From NCBI GenBank assembly GCA_026785885.1, contig JAJAZC010000200.1:1-47121 (forward strand): a DNA stretch of 47,121 nt. Direction: 5' to 3'. A model generated the notes under the pieces. That model searched no databases. It was not told the origin of the DNA and saw only the letters and a program-made list of their open reading frames with translations. The stretch comes from Rubrivivax sp. Its GTDB lineage: Bacteria; Pseudomonadota; Gammaproteobacteria; Burkholderiales; Burkholderiaceae_C. How positions within the stretch are numbered: position 1 is the stretch's first letter; each line of letters begins with the position of its first letter. The position numbers and the translations under genes were made by a program. Below, in pieces: positions 8,988-17,007 of the stretch.

Positions 8988-9059
8988 TACGGTCTCGCAA
9001 GCACCTGCTTGCGGTTTGATCCGGTCCCGCCAGCATCTGCTGGCCGTCTGATCCGGCGG
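8964..9059 (+). repeat. Three tandem 32-bp hairpin units over the end of orn
   Basis: Units at 8964-8995, 8996-9027 and 9028-9059. Each starts with an inverted repeat: CGCAAGCA-CC-TGCTTGCG in units 1 and 2, and GCCAGCA-TC-TGCTGGC in unit 3. A TTTGATMCGG-like segment follows each. Unit 1 includes the last codons and stop of orn (RKHLLAV). Unit 3 differs from the others by changes on both stem arms that keep pairing. There is no T-tract, so it is not a classical terminator. Confidence 0.85.
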
Positions 9060-9152
9060 CCACGCTTCGGCCAAGCGACATGCACTTGCCGAAGTCCGAC
9101 CTCCGGCGGTCGACCCTCTCCCGGCGCTAAAGCGGCTGCGGGTACAAAGGCG

Positions 9153-9982
9153 GTGTCTACCCATCGCTGGAGTCGCCGCAAGATCATTCGTCGCACCGTC
9201 CTCGCCGCAGCTGCAGCTGCAGCTGCAGCCGTGGTGGCGGTTGCTGTTCTGTCGGCGGCCCAGGCGCAGGCGCCTGAATAAAAGAAGCTATGCGTCGGTG
9301 TCGAGGGCAACTACCCGCCGTTTTCCAAACTCGGCCCGGACGGCAAGCTGGCCGGCTTCGACATCGACATCGCGCTGGCCGTGTGCAGCCGCATGGGTGC
9401 CGAGTGCACGCTGGTGCAGCAGGAGTGGGACGGCATGATGCCGGCGCCGAACGCGAAGAGGTCCGACATGATCGTCGCCAGCATGACGATCACCGACGAG
9501 CGCAAAAAGGCGGCCGATTTCAGCGACCCGTACTACGCGTCCCCAGCCGCTGGGTGGCCAAGGCCGGCGCCTTCAAAGACGCGTTGCCGGCATCGCTCGA
9601 GGGCAAGAAAATCATCGTGCTGCGCAACAGCCCGCGCGCCGAGGTCGTCGCCAACAACCACAAGGACGCCGAGGTCCTGCTGGTCAACAAAGAGACCGAC
9701 ATCTACATGGAGTTCGTCGCCGGCCTCGGTGACATCGGCTTCGGCTCGTCGGTGGTGTCGTCCGAGGCTTTTCTGAAGCAGAGCGAAGGCAAAGGCTTTG
9801 CACAGGTCGGCCCCACGCTGCGGCTGGACGGTGGCGGCAGTGGCGTCGGCATCGCCATGCGCAAGGGTGAGACGGCCCTGCGCGACAAAGTCAACGCGGC
9901 TTTGAACGCCATCCGGGCCGACGGCAGCTACTAGAAGATGGCCGACGTGTACTTCGACTTCGAGGTCTCCGGTGGCAACTGA
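9153..9982 (+). pseudogene. Broken periplasmic binding protein of a Lys/Arg/Orn/His-type ABC transporter
   Basis: The reading frame can be followed from a GTG at 9153 with an Ala-rich signal peptide (VLAAAAAAAAAVVAVAVLSAAQAQA) into KKLCVGVEGNYPPFSKLG and FDIDIALAVCSRMGAECTLV, typical of the HisJ/ArgT family. It is interrupted three times: TAA at 9279-9281 just after the signal peptide; a one-base loss near 9538 (...FSDPYYA to PSRWVAKAG); and TAG at 9932-9934 before the family-typical tail KMADVYFDFEVSGG, which ends at TGA 9982. A (GCAGCT)3 microsatellite encodes the alanine tract. It probably bound basic amino acids for the following permease genes and is now inactive unless the breaks are sequencing errors. 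Confidence 0.85.
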
Positions 9983-10021
9983 GCAGCCCGTCTTCAACTC
10001 CGCTGCCATCCGGCGCCCGCG

Positions 10022-10640
10022 ATGTTCCACGGCTACCTTGCAGCCATCCTCGGCGGTCTGGGCATCACGCTCGGGGTTGCGGCGCTGTCGCTGGCGGTGG
10101 CCTGCGCTTTTGGGCTCATCGGCGCGGTGGCCAAGCTGTCGCGCTCGCGCAGCGCGCGCTGGGCGGCGGCGTCCTACACCAGTGTGATCTGCGGCCTGCC
10201 GGAGTTGGTGCTGATGCTGATGCTGGCCATCTTCGACGGCGGCCAGATCCTGCTCAACCGCTTGGCCGAAGCGCAAGGTTGGGGCTACATCGACGTGCTG
10301 CCGTTTGCCGCCGGTGTGTTGACCATCGGCTTCATCTTCGGCTCGTACCTCACCGAGACCTTTCGCGTCGCGATCCTGGCCATCCCCAAAGGCCAGGCCG
10401 AAGCTGCGCTGGCCTTCGGCATGCAGCGTGGTTAGGTGCTGCGCCGCATCGTGCTGCCGCAGATGGTGCGCCATGCCATTCCGGGCTTCGCCAACAACTG
10501 GCTGGTGATGGTCAGAGCCACCGCGCTGGTGTCCATCATCGGCCTGGACGACATGCTGCACCGCGCCAAGATGGCCAGTGCTGCCACGCGCGAGCCGTTC
10601 ACGTCTTTCATGCAGATTGCGCTGATCTACCTGGCCATCC
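10022..10640 (+). pseudogene. Truncated ABC permease (HisQ-type) with nonsense codon
   Basis: MFHGYLAAILGGLGITLGV opens a HisQ-type inner-membrane permease. An in-frame TAG at 10433-10435 interrupts it within AFGMQRG-stop-VLRRIVLPQMVRHAIPG, the EAA loop that contacts the ATPase; related permeases have Gln there (xQVLRR). The frame continues through ATALVSIIGLDDMLHRAKMA to IALIYLAI (10639), after which homology stops and desuccinylase-like sequence begins. The usual last 20 or so residues and the partner permease gene are missing, so a deletion joined this gene to the next fragment. Confidence 0.85.
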
Positions 10641-10895
10641 GCCGGCTCGGAGCCCATCACCGCGCCGCAGGCCGGCGTCGTGGTCTTCCATCAGCGGCTG
10701 GGCAACCGCGTCGAGGCCGGCACGCTGATCGCCGATCTGGTCGATGTCGACAGCGGCGCCGTGCTGCCGCTGGATGCGCAATCGGCCGGCGTGCTGTACG
10801 CACGGGCGGCCACGCGCTGGGCCACGCCCGGCAAGCGCCTGGCCAAGATCGCCGGCACCACGCTGGCGCGCACCGGCAAGCTGCTCAGCCCATGA
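10641..10895 (+). pseudogene. C-terminal fragment of a succinylglutamate desuccinylase/aspartoacylase-family gene
   Basis: Frame 3 encodes EPITAPQAGVVVFHQRLG, then GTLIADLVDVDSG, QSAGVLYARAATRWATPGKR and LAKIAGTTLARTGKLLSP, ending at TGA 10893-10895. This resembles the C-terminal beta domain of zinc-dependent M14-type desuccinylases that often accompany Arg/His ABC transporters in Burkholderiales. The zinc-binding N-terminal domain is gone and there is no start. The stop overlaps the ATG of the ATPase gene (ATGA), which preserves the original operon spacing on that side. Confidence 0.75.
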
Positions 10896-11692
10896 ACACG
10901 GCCCCGTTCGGTCAGCCGTGGCTGCTGGAAGCGCAGGACATCGTCGAACGCTTCGGTGCCAATGAGGTGCTGCGCGGCGTCACCGTGCGGGCGAAGAAGG
11001 GCGACGTGATCTCGATGATCGGCGCCAGCGGCTCGGGCAAAAGCACCTTCCTGCGCTGCCTGAACCTGCTGGAGCAGCCACACGGCGGCCGCATTGCCAT
11101 CGATGGTGAAATGCTGCTGCTGGTGCTCGACACCGCGCGTGAGGCCGGCGGTGCGCTAAAGGCACAGGACCCGGCGCAGCTGCAGCGGCTGCGCGCGCGT
11201 TTGGCCATGGTCTTCCAGCACTTCAACCTGTGGGCGCACATGACGGCACTGGAAAACGTCATCGAAGCGCCGGTGCAGGTGCTGCGTCTAAGCAAGGCCG
11301 AGGCCGTCGAGCGTGCCGAGCACTATCTGCAGCGCGTCGGCGTCAGTCACCGCAAGAACGCGTACCCGGCGCACCTGTCGGGCGGTGAGCAACAACGCGT
11401 GGCCATCGCGCGCGCGCTCGCGATGGAGCCGCAGGTCATGCTCTTCGACGAGCCGAGTTCGGCGCTGGCCTCCGAGCTGGTGGGCGAGGTGCTGCGCGTG
11501 ATGCGCGCGGTAGCAGAAGAAGGCCGCACGATGATCGTCGTCACGCACGAGATGGGCTTTGCGCGCGAGGTCAGCAACCACCTGGTTTTCCTGCACCAGG
11601 GCTGCATCGAAGAGCAAGGCGCGCCGCGCGAAGTGCTGGCGTCGCCGCAGAGTGCGCGGCTGCAGGGCTTCCTCGCCAACACGCTGAAGTAG
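10892..11692 (+). CDS. ABC transporter ATP-binding protein, polar amino acid (HisP/ArgP type)
   Basis: A 266-residue ATPase with Walker A GASGSGKST, Q-loop VFQHFNLWAHMTALENV, signature LSGGEQQRVAIARALA, Walker B VMLFDEPSSAL and H-loop IVVTHEMGF. It would energise uptake of basic amino acids or histidine. The D-loop reads SALASELVG where the family normally has SALDPELVG, so the conserved aspartate is lost. The frame is fully open, but its binding protein and permease are broken, the second permease is absent and no intact partner is in the window. The ATG overlaps the previous fragment's stop. It may be at an early stage of decay or may serve another transporter. Confidence 0.88.
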   Translation: MNTAPFGQPWLLEAQDIVERFGANEVLRGVTVRAKKGDVISMIGASGSGKSTFLRCLNLLEQPHGGRIAIDGEMLLLVLDTAREAGGALKAQDPAQLQRLRARLAMVFQHFNLWAHMTALENVIEAPVQVLRLSKAEAVERAEHYLQRVGVSHRKNAYPAHLSGGEQQRVAIARALAMEPQVMLFDEPSSALASELVGEVLRVMRAVAEEGRTMIVVTHEMGFAREVSNHLVFLHQGCIEEQGAPREVLASPQSARLQGFLANTLK

Positions 11693-11757
11693 CCCTGCGT
11701 CGCTTGGCGCGCGCAGGGCTTCACACGCCCCGCGCGGCGGGTTCGTACACTCGCGAC

Positions 11758-13848
11758 ATGACCGACGACCCGCAGGCCCCCGCTGCCGACCTGCCCGCTG
11801 CAGGCCTGCCCATCCCAGCCCTGCCGTTGATCAACCGCGAGCGCGCCATCCTGCAGTTCAACCGGCGCGTGCTGGCGCAGGCAACGCGCGACGACGTGCC
11901 GCTGCTGGAGCGGCTGCGCTACGTCACCATCGTCAGCAGCAACCTCGACGAATTCTTTGAGGTGCGGGTGGCCGACATCGTCGAAGCCGCGCGCCGCCCG
12001 GGCTCCGGTGTCACGCGTGAAGAACTGGCTGCCGTGGCGCAGGCCGCGCACGAAATCATCGACGAGCAGTACCGGCTGTTCAACGACGCGGTGATGCCGG
12101 CGCTCAAGCAGCAGGGCATCGTGGTGCTTAACCACGCCGAGCGCAACGCTGCCCAGCGCCGCTGGGTGGCCAACTTCTTCCACACGCAGGTGCAGCCCCT
12201 CCTGGTGCCGGTGAGCCTGGACCCGAGCCACCCGTTTCCACTGGTGGCCAACAAGTCGCTGAACTTCATCGTGCGGCTCGGTGGGCGCGATGCCTTCGGG
12301 CGCGAAAACAGCATCGCCATCGTCAAGGTGCCGCGCGTGCTGCCGCGGGTCATCCGCCTGCCCGACGGGTTGTGCAAGGGGCAGCAGGGCTTCGTGCTGC
12401 TGACCAGCGTGATCCGTGCGCATCTGACGGAGCTGTTTCCGGGCCGCACGGTGCACACGTTTTCGCAGTTTCGCGTCACGCGCGATTCCGACCTGGATGT
12501 CGACCAGGACGACGTCACCAACCTGCGCCAGGCGCTGCGCACGGGCCTGACGACACGCCACTTCGGCCAGGCCTTGCGGCTGGAGGTCGTGAGCACCTGC
12601 CCGCCGGAGTTGTCGGACTTCTTGCTGCAGCAGTTTTCACTGCCGGAGGTGGCGCTGTACCGGGTCAACGGCCCGGTCAACCTGGTGCGCCTGAACGAGC
12701 TGATCGACCAGGCCGTGGGCCCGGCCTTGCGCTTTCTGGCCTTCGAGCCGCGCTGGCCTGCGGACCGGCTGCCGCCCGGGCACAGCATCCTGGCGCGGCT
12801 CGGTCAGGGCGACCTGCTGCTGCACCACCCGTTCGAGAGTTTCGAGCCCGTGGTGCAATTTCTGCGCGAAGCCGTGATGGACCCCGACGTGCTGGCCATC
12901 AAGCAGACCATCTACCGCACCGGCACCCAAAGCGTGCTGATGGATCTGCTGATCGAAGCTGCGCGGCGCGGCAAGGAAGTGCTGGCGGTGGTGGAGCTGA
13001 AAGCGCGCTTCGACGAAGAGGCCAACATCAACTGGGCCGAGCGGCTGGAAGCCGTCGGTGCGCAGGTCGTCTACGGCGTTGTCGGCCTCAAGACGCACGG
13101 CAAGCTGCTGCTGGTGACGCGCCGCGAGAAGGGCGCGCTGCGCCGCTACCTTCACCTGTCCACCGGCAACTACAACCCGCGCACGGCCAGGCTGTACACC
13201 GACATGAGCTACCTCACCGCCGACGCCGGCTTCACCGCCGATGCCGACGCGGTGTTTCTGCAACTGGCCAGCCAGACCCGTGCGCGCCGGCCGCAGCACC
13301 TGGTGACGGCGCCTTTTCAGCTGCACAAACGCATGCTGCGCCACATCAATCAGGTGGCTGCTGCTGCGCAGGCCGGGCAGCCGGCGCGCATCGTCGCCAA
13401 GCTCAACGCGCTGACCGATCCCGGTCTCATCGGCGCGCTGGTGGCGGCCAGCCGCGCCGGTGCGCGCATCGACCTCATCGTGCGCGGCGCCTGCATGCTG
13501 CCGCCGGGCGTGCCGGGGCAGACGCACAACATCCGCGTGCGCTCGGTGGTTGGGCGCTTTCTGGAGCACTCGCGCATCGCCTACTTCAGCTGGGGCGCGG
13601 GTGCCGACGACGAGGTGCTCTACCTCAGCAGCGCCGATTGGATGAGCCGCAACATGTTCCGGCGCGTCGAAGTCGCCTGGCCGGTGCGTGACGCAGCACT
13701 GCGCCAGCGCGTCATCGACGAAGGCCTGGTGCCCTACCTGCACGATGAAGCCGATGCCTGGCTGCTGGACAGTGAGGGTCGCTACCGCCGCCTGGCGCAA
13801 TCCGGCGCCAGCGCACAGCAGGCCTTGATGCAGCGTTACGGCGCCTGA
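11758..13848 (+). CDS. ppk1: Polyphosphate kinase 1
   Basis: PPK1 reversibly makes inorganic polyphosphate from ATP. The 696-residue protein has the N-terminal INRERAILQFNRRVLAQA motif, a long middle domain, and the two catalytic phospholipase-D-like domains. The autophosphorylated histidine lies in GLKTHGKLLLVTRRE (about residue 443), and the second conserved histidine in VVGRFLEHSRIAYF (about residue 603). ATG 11758 is chosen because homology starts soon after; the track start at 11704 would be in GC-rich leader. sixA follows 25 bp later, and ppx faces them convergently. Confidence 0.96.
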   Translation: MTDDPQAPAADLPAAGLPIPALPLINRERAILQFNRRVLAQATRDDVPLLERLRYVTIVSSNLDEFFEVRVADIVEAARRPGSGVTREELAAVAQAAHEIIDEQYRLFNDAVMPALKQQGIVVLNHAERNAAQRRWVANFFHTQVQPLLVPVSLDPSHPFPLVANKSLNFIVRLGGRDAFGRENSIAIVKVPRVLPRVIRLPDGLCKGQQGFVLLTSVIRAHLTELFPGRTVHTFSQFRVTRDSDLDVDQDDVTNLRQALRTGLTTRHFGQALRLEVVSTCPPELSDFLLQQFSLPEVALYRVNGPVNLVRLNELIDQAVGPALRFLAFEPRWPADRLPPGHSILARLGQGDLLLHHPFESFEPVVQFLREAVMDPDVLAIKQTIYRTGTQSVLMDLLIEAARRGKEVLAVVELKARFDEEANINWAERLEAVGAQVVYGVVGLKTHGKLLLVTRREKGALRRYLHLSTGNYNPRTARLYTDMSYLTADAGFTADADAVFLQLASQTRARRPQHLVTAPFQLHKRMLRHINQVAAAAQAGQPARIVAKLNALTDPGLIGALVAASRAGARIDLIVRGACMLPPGVPGQTHNIRVRSVVGRFLEHSRIAYFSWGAGADDEVLYLSSADWMSRNMFRRVEVAWPVRDAALRQRVIDEGLVPYLHDEADAWLLDSEGRYRRLAQSGASAQQALMQRYGA

Positions 13849-13873
13849 TCGATCAACAACGAGCACCAGAGCT

Positions 13874-14335
13874 ATGGACCTGATTCTGTGGCGCCACGCC
13901 GAGGCGCTGGACATGCGCGAGGTGCAGGACGACCTGGACCGTGCGCTCACGCCCAAGGGCGAGCGGCAGGCCCAGCGCATGGCCGCCTGGCTCAACAAGC
14001 AGCTGCCGGCCACCACGCGGGTGCTGGTGAGCCCGGCGCGCCGCGCGCAGCAGACGGCTGCCGCGCTGGACCGCAAATGCAAGACCGTGCCGGCATTGGC
14101 GCCCGACGCCGGCGTGGAGGCGCTGCTGAATGCAGCGCGCTGGCCCGATGCACGCGAGCCGGTGCTGGTGATAGGCCACCAGCCGACGCTGGGCCTGGCC
14201 GCGGCCTACCTGCTGTCAGGCCAGCCGCAGACCTGGGGTGTGCGCAAGGGCGCTGTGCTTTGGCTGCGCGTGCGGGACCGCGAAGGCCCGCCGCAGGTCG
14301 TGCTGCACGCGGCTCTGGCGCCCGAGCTGGTCTGA
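13874..14335 (+). CDS. sixA: Phosphohistidine phosphatase SixA-type
   Basis: A 153-residue histidine phosphatase of the RHG superfamily. The phosphate-binding motif is LILWRHAEA (residues 3-11), and VLVIGHQPTLGLAAAYLL (about 98-115) supplies the second catalytic histidine. SixA removes phosphate from histidine in phosphorelay proteins and PTS NPr in E. coli. Its position after ppk1 is common in Burkholderiales, so a role in phosphate metabolism is possible, but that is inference. It ends about 30 bp from the convergent ppx. Confidence 0.9.
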   Translation: MDLILWRHAEALDMREVQDDLDRALTPKGERQAQRMAAWLNKQLPATTRVLVSPARRAQQTAAALDRKCKTVPALAPDAGVEALLNAARWPDAREPVLVIGHQPTLGLAAAYLLSGQPQTWGVRKGAVLWLRVRDREGPPQVVLHAALAPELV

Positions 14336-14365
14336 TCCAGGCCCCGGCTTGCTTGGCTTGTCTAG

Positions 14366-15868
14366 TCAAGCGGGCGGCAGCAGCAGCCGCAGCGGCCCGC
14401 TACGGGCCCACACCGGGCCTTCTTCATGCAGCAGGTACAGCGTGCGCGGGTGGCTGTCGGCCCACGCGGGGCTAAACACCAGTTGCGCGTCGCGCTGGCG
14501 TGCCTGCACGCCCAGCGCCAGCGGATCGACAGCACCGCGGGCATGGCACTTGATGACGGCCAGGCGCAAACACATGACCTGCCAGGCAAAGGTCTCGCTG
14601 GCCAGCTGCGGCTCGATCTTGCGCAAGCCGCCGCGCTGCCCCAGCACCAGGTCCCCGAGCCGGCGCTGCTGGCTCTGCGAAAAACCGGCCGCGTCGATGT
14701 GCGTCAGCAGGTAGGCGCTGTGGCGGTGGTGGTCGTGGTGCGACACCATCAGGCCGATCTCGTGCAGCGCGCAAGCCCAGGCCAGCTCACGCCGTGTTTC
14801 TGCATCGGCATCGGGCATGGCGGCGTCGAACAACGCCAGCGCCACCGACGCCACGCGCTGCGCCTGTGCGGTGTCGACCGTGAAACGCTGCTGCAGCTCA
14901 ACCACCGACGCGTCGCGCATGTCGCCACGGGCTTGCGCAGCACCGGCCTGGCGCTCGTGCAGATCGACGATGACGCCCTGCCGCAGCGCGCCCTTGGCCG
15001 GCCACAGCGCCTGGATGTCGAAGTGCGTGGCCAGCGTGTAAAGGATTGCCAGGCCGCCGGGAATCACGGCGCGGCGCTCGGGCTTCAGGCCGGGCAGATC
15101 GATGCGGTCGATGTGGCCTGCCTGCAAGCACTGTTCGATGCACCAGCGCAGACCTTGCGGCGTGATGCGGCCATCAGTGATGCCCGCGGCCAGCAGCACC
15201 TGCGACACCGCGCCCGCGGTGCCGGACGAGCCCAACGCGCGGCTCCAGCGCTGGCGCGCAAATGGTTGCAGCGCTTCTTCTAGCTCGGCCCCGGCGGCGA
15301 CCTGGGCCTGGCGGAAGCCCTCCTGCGTGAGCCTGCCGTCGGCAAAGAACCGCAACGACAGGCTGACGCAGCCGATGCCGAAGCTCTCGGTTACGCGCGG
15401 CGTACGGCCCTGGCCCAGGATCAGCTCGGTGCTGCGGCCGCCGATGTCGACCACGAGCCGCGGCTCCTCCGACGGCTGCAGATGGTTGACGCCGGCGTAG
15501 ATCAGCCGCGCTTCCTCGCGACCGGAGATGACCTCGATCGGAAAACCCAGCGCTTCTTGCGCGCGCAGCAAGAACGCGTTGCGGTTGCGCGCCTCGCGCA
15601 GCGTCTGCGTGGCCACGGCGCGCACCTGCGCCGGTGCAAAGCCGGTCAGGCGTGAGGCAAACCGCCGCAGGCAGGCCAGGCCGCGTTGGGCGGCGTCTTC
15701 GCCCAGCAAGCCCGCGGCATCCAGACCGCCGCCCAGGCGCACGGTTTCCTTGAGGTAGTCGATGCGCTTGTAGCGGTCCTGCGGCAGTTGGCCGATCTCG
15801 AGCCGGAAGCTGTTCGACCCCATGTCGATGGCCGCCAGTGCAGCGTTGGGAATGACGCGGGTATCCAT
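14366..15868 (-). CDS. ppx: Exopolyphosphatase / Ppx-GppA phosphatase
   Basis: A 500-residue member of the ASKHA Ppx/GppA family that removes terminal phosphate from polyphosphate or pppGpp. Motifs: AAIDMGSNSFRLEIG (phosphate 1, residues about 13-27), RAVATQTLREARN, VISGREEARLIYAGV (catalytic Glu), and VVDIGGRSTELILG (phosphate 2), then an HD-like C-terminal half with WACALHEIGLMVSHHDHHRHSAYL. The length fits exopolyphosphatase. It is convergent with ppk1-sixA, so synthesis and degradation genes are adjacent but separately transcribed. Confidence 0.93.
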   Translation of the reverse strand: MDTRVIPNAALAAIDMGSNSFRLEIGQLPQDRYKRIDYLKETVRLGGGLDAAGLLGEDAAQRGLACLRRFASRLTGFAPAQVRAVATQTLREARNRNAFLLRAQEALGFPIEVISGREEARLIYAGVNHLQPSEEPRLVVDIGGRSTELILGQGRTPRVTESFGIGCVSLSLRFFADGRLTQEGFRQAQVAAGAELEEALQPFARQRWSRALGSSGTAGAVSQVLLAAGITDGRITPQGLRWCIEQCLQAGHIDRIDLPGLKPERRAVIPGGLAILYTLATHFDIQALWPAKGALRQGVIVDLHERQAGAAQARGDMRDASVVELQQRFTVDTAQAQRVASVALALFDAAMPDADAETRRELAWACALHEIGLMVSHHDHHRHSAYLLTHIDAAGFSQSQQRRLGDLVLGQRGGLRKIEPQLASETFAWQVMCLRLAVIKCHARGAVDPLALGVQARQRDAQLVFSPAWADSHPRTLYLLHEEGPVWARSGPLRLLLPPA

Positions 15869-15949
15869 CTGTCGACTGTACCTTCGGCCCTGTTTCTAGA
15901 ATCCGCGTTGCACGGGCACAGCGCCCTTTCACAACCACCAGGAGCCCCG

Positions 15950-16831
15950 ATGATCGAGACCGAATTCGACAGCCGCGTGCCGCCGCGCAGCGTTCTGGAC
16001 CGCCGCGGTTTCATGCGCGCCACCGTGGGCTCCGGCTTTGCCGCCGCCGTGTTGCCGGTGGCTGCACAAACGGTCATCAAGACCAACAGCGCCGGCCTCG
16101 TGGTCGGCGAGGTCACGATCCCTGTCGGTGACTTCAAGATGCCGGCCTACCACGCCGCGCCGGCCGGCGGCAGCGGGCTGCCGGTGGTGCTGGTGCTGAG
16201 CGAGATCTTCGGTGTGCACGAGCACATTGCCGATGTCGCGCGGCGCTTTGCCAAAGCCGGCTACTTTGCGGTGGCGCCCGAGCTGTTTGTGCGCCAGGGC
16301 GACGCCAGCAGCTATGGCGAGATCGCCAAGCTGATGACCGAGGTCGTGGCCAAGGTGCCCGATGCGCAGGTCATGGCTGATCTGGACGCCACGTTGGCCT
16401 GGGCCCGCGGGCAGGGCGCCGACACCGGCCGCACGGCGGTCACCGGCTTTTGCTGGGGCGGGCGCATGACCTGGCTGTATGCGGCGCACAACCCACAGGT
16501 CAAAGCCGGTGTGGCCTGGTACGGCCGCCTGGTTGGCGCAGCCTCGGCGCTGCAACCGCGCCACCCGGTGGACGTGGCGGGGCAGCTCAAAGCGCCGGTG
16601 CTGGGCCTGTACGGCGAGAAGGACGCCGGCATTCCGCTGGATAGTGTCGAGCGCATGAAAGAGGCGCTGCGTGTAGCGGGCACCTCGGCGGCCCGCCAGA
16701 GCGAGTTCGTGATCTACCCGGATGCGCCACACGCCTTTCACGCCGACTATCGGCCGAGCTACCGCAAGGACGCCGCGGACGACGGCTGGAAGCGCGCACT
16801 GGCCTGGTTCAACTCGCACGGCGTCGGCTGA
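15950..16831 (+). CDS. Tat-exported dienelactone hydrolase-family protein
   Basis: A 293-residue alpha/beta hydrolase. The N-terminus has a twin-arginine signal (LDRRGFMRATVGSGFAAAVLP, residues about 17-37), predicting folded export to the periplasm. The dienelactone hydrolase triad is recognisable: Cys in GFCWGGRM, Asp in GEKDAGIP and His in APHAFHADY. An AGGAG Shine-Dalgarno lies before ATG 15950; the track start at 15686 runs into ppx on the other strand. The natural substrate is unknown: family members hydrolyse dienelactones in chloroaromatic breakdown, but no such pathway is nearby. Confidence 0.88.
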   Translation: MIETEFDSRVPPRSVLDRRGFMRATVGSGFAAAVLPVAAQTVIKTNSAGLVVGEVTIPVGDFKMPAYHAAPAGGSGLPVVLVLSEIFGVHEHIADVARRFAKAGYFAVAPELFVRQGDASSYGEIAKLMTEVVAKVPDAQVMADLDATLAWARGQGADTGRTAVTGFCWGGRMTWLYAAHNPQVKAGVAWYGRLVGAASALQPRHPVDVAGQLKAPVLGLYGEKDAGIPLDSVERMKEALRVAGTSAARQSEFVIYPDAPHAFHADYRPSYRKDAADDGWKRALAWFNSHGVG

Positions 16832-16874
16832 AGTGGCAGCAAGGGCCGTTCGCGGATCACTGCGCAGTGGTCGT

Positions 16875-16932
16875 CGATAGCCGATAGCTGACAGCCGATC
16901 ACCGATCACCGTTCACCGATCACCGATCACCA
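16875..16932. repeat. Heptamer repeat (CCGATCA / CGATAGC variants)
   Basis: Copies of a 7-bp CCGATCA unit with one variant (CCGTTCA) run from 16894 to 16932, preceded by related CGATAGC units. It lies between the dienelactone hydrolase-like gene and the ZIP gene and encodes nothing recognisable. Confidence 0.85.
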
Positions 16933-16977
16933 CACGGTGCTGCGGCCGGGCTTGACAGCTTCGGTAGCATCGTCTCC

Positions 16978-17004
16978 AAGGGGCTGGCCCAACGCCAGCC
17001 CTTT
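16978..17004 (+). promoter_or_regulatory. Hairpin abutting the ZIP start codon
   Basis: AAGGGGCTGGC and GCCAGCCCTTT form an 11-bp stem with one G-T wobble and a 5-base loop, ending three bases before ATG 17008. The only purine-rich sequence that could serve as a Shine-Dalgarno (AAGGGG) is inside the left arm and rather far upstream. The structure could limit translation initiation or act as a weak terminator for readthrough. Confidence 0.55.
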
Positions 17005-17007
17005 GTC

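Noticed and set aside
8964-9059. Possible CRISPR array
   Set aside because: The units are directly adjacent 32-mers without unique spacers, and no cas genes are present.
12637-14082. 481-aa minus-strand ORF across ppk1 and sixA
   Set aside because: It spans two clear plus-strand genes and shows no domain; antisense shadow.
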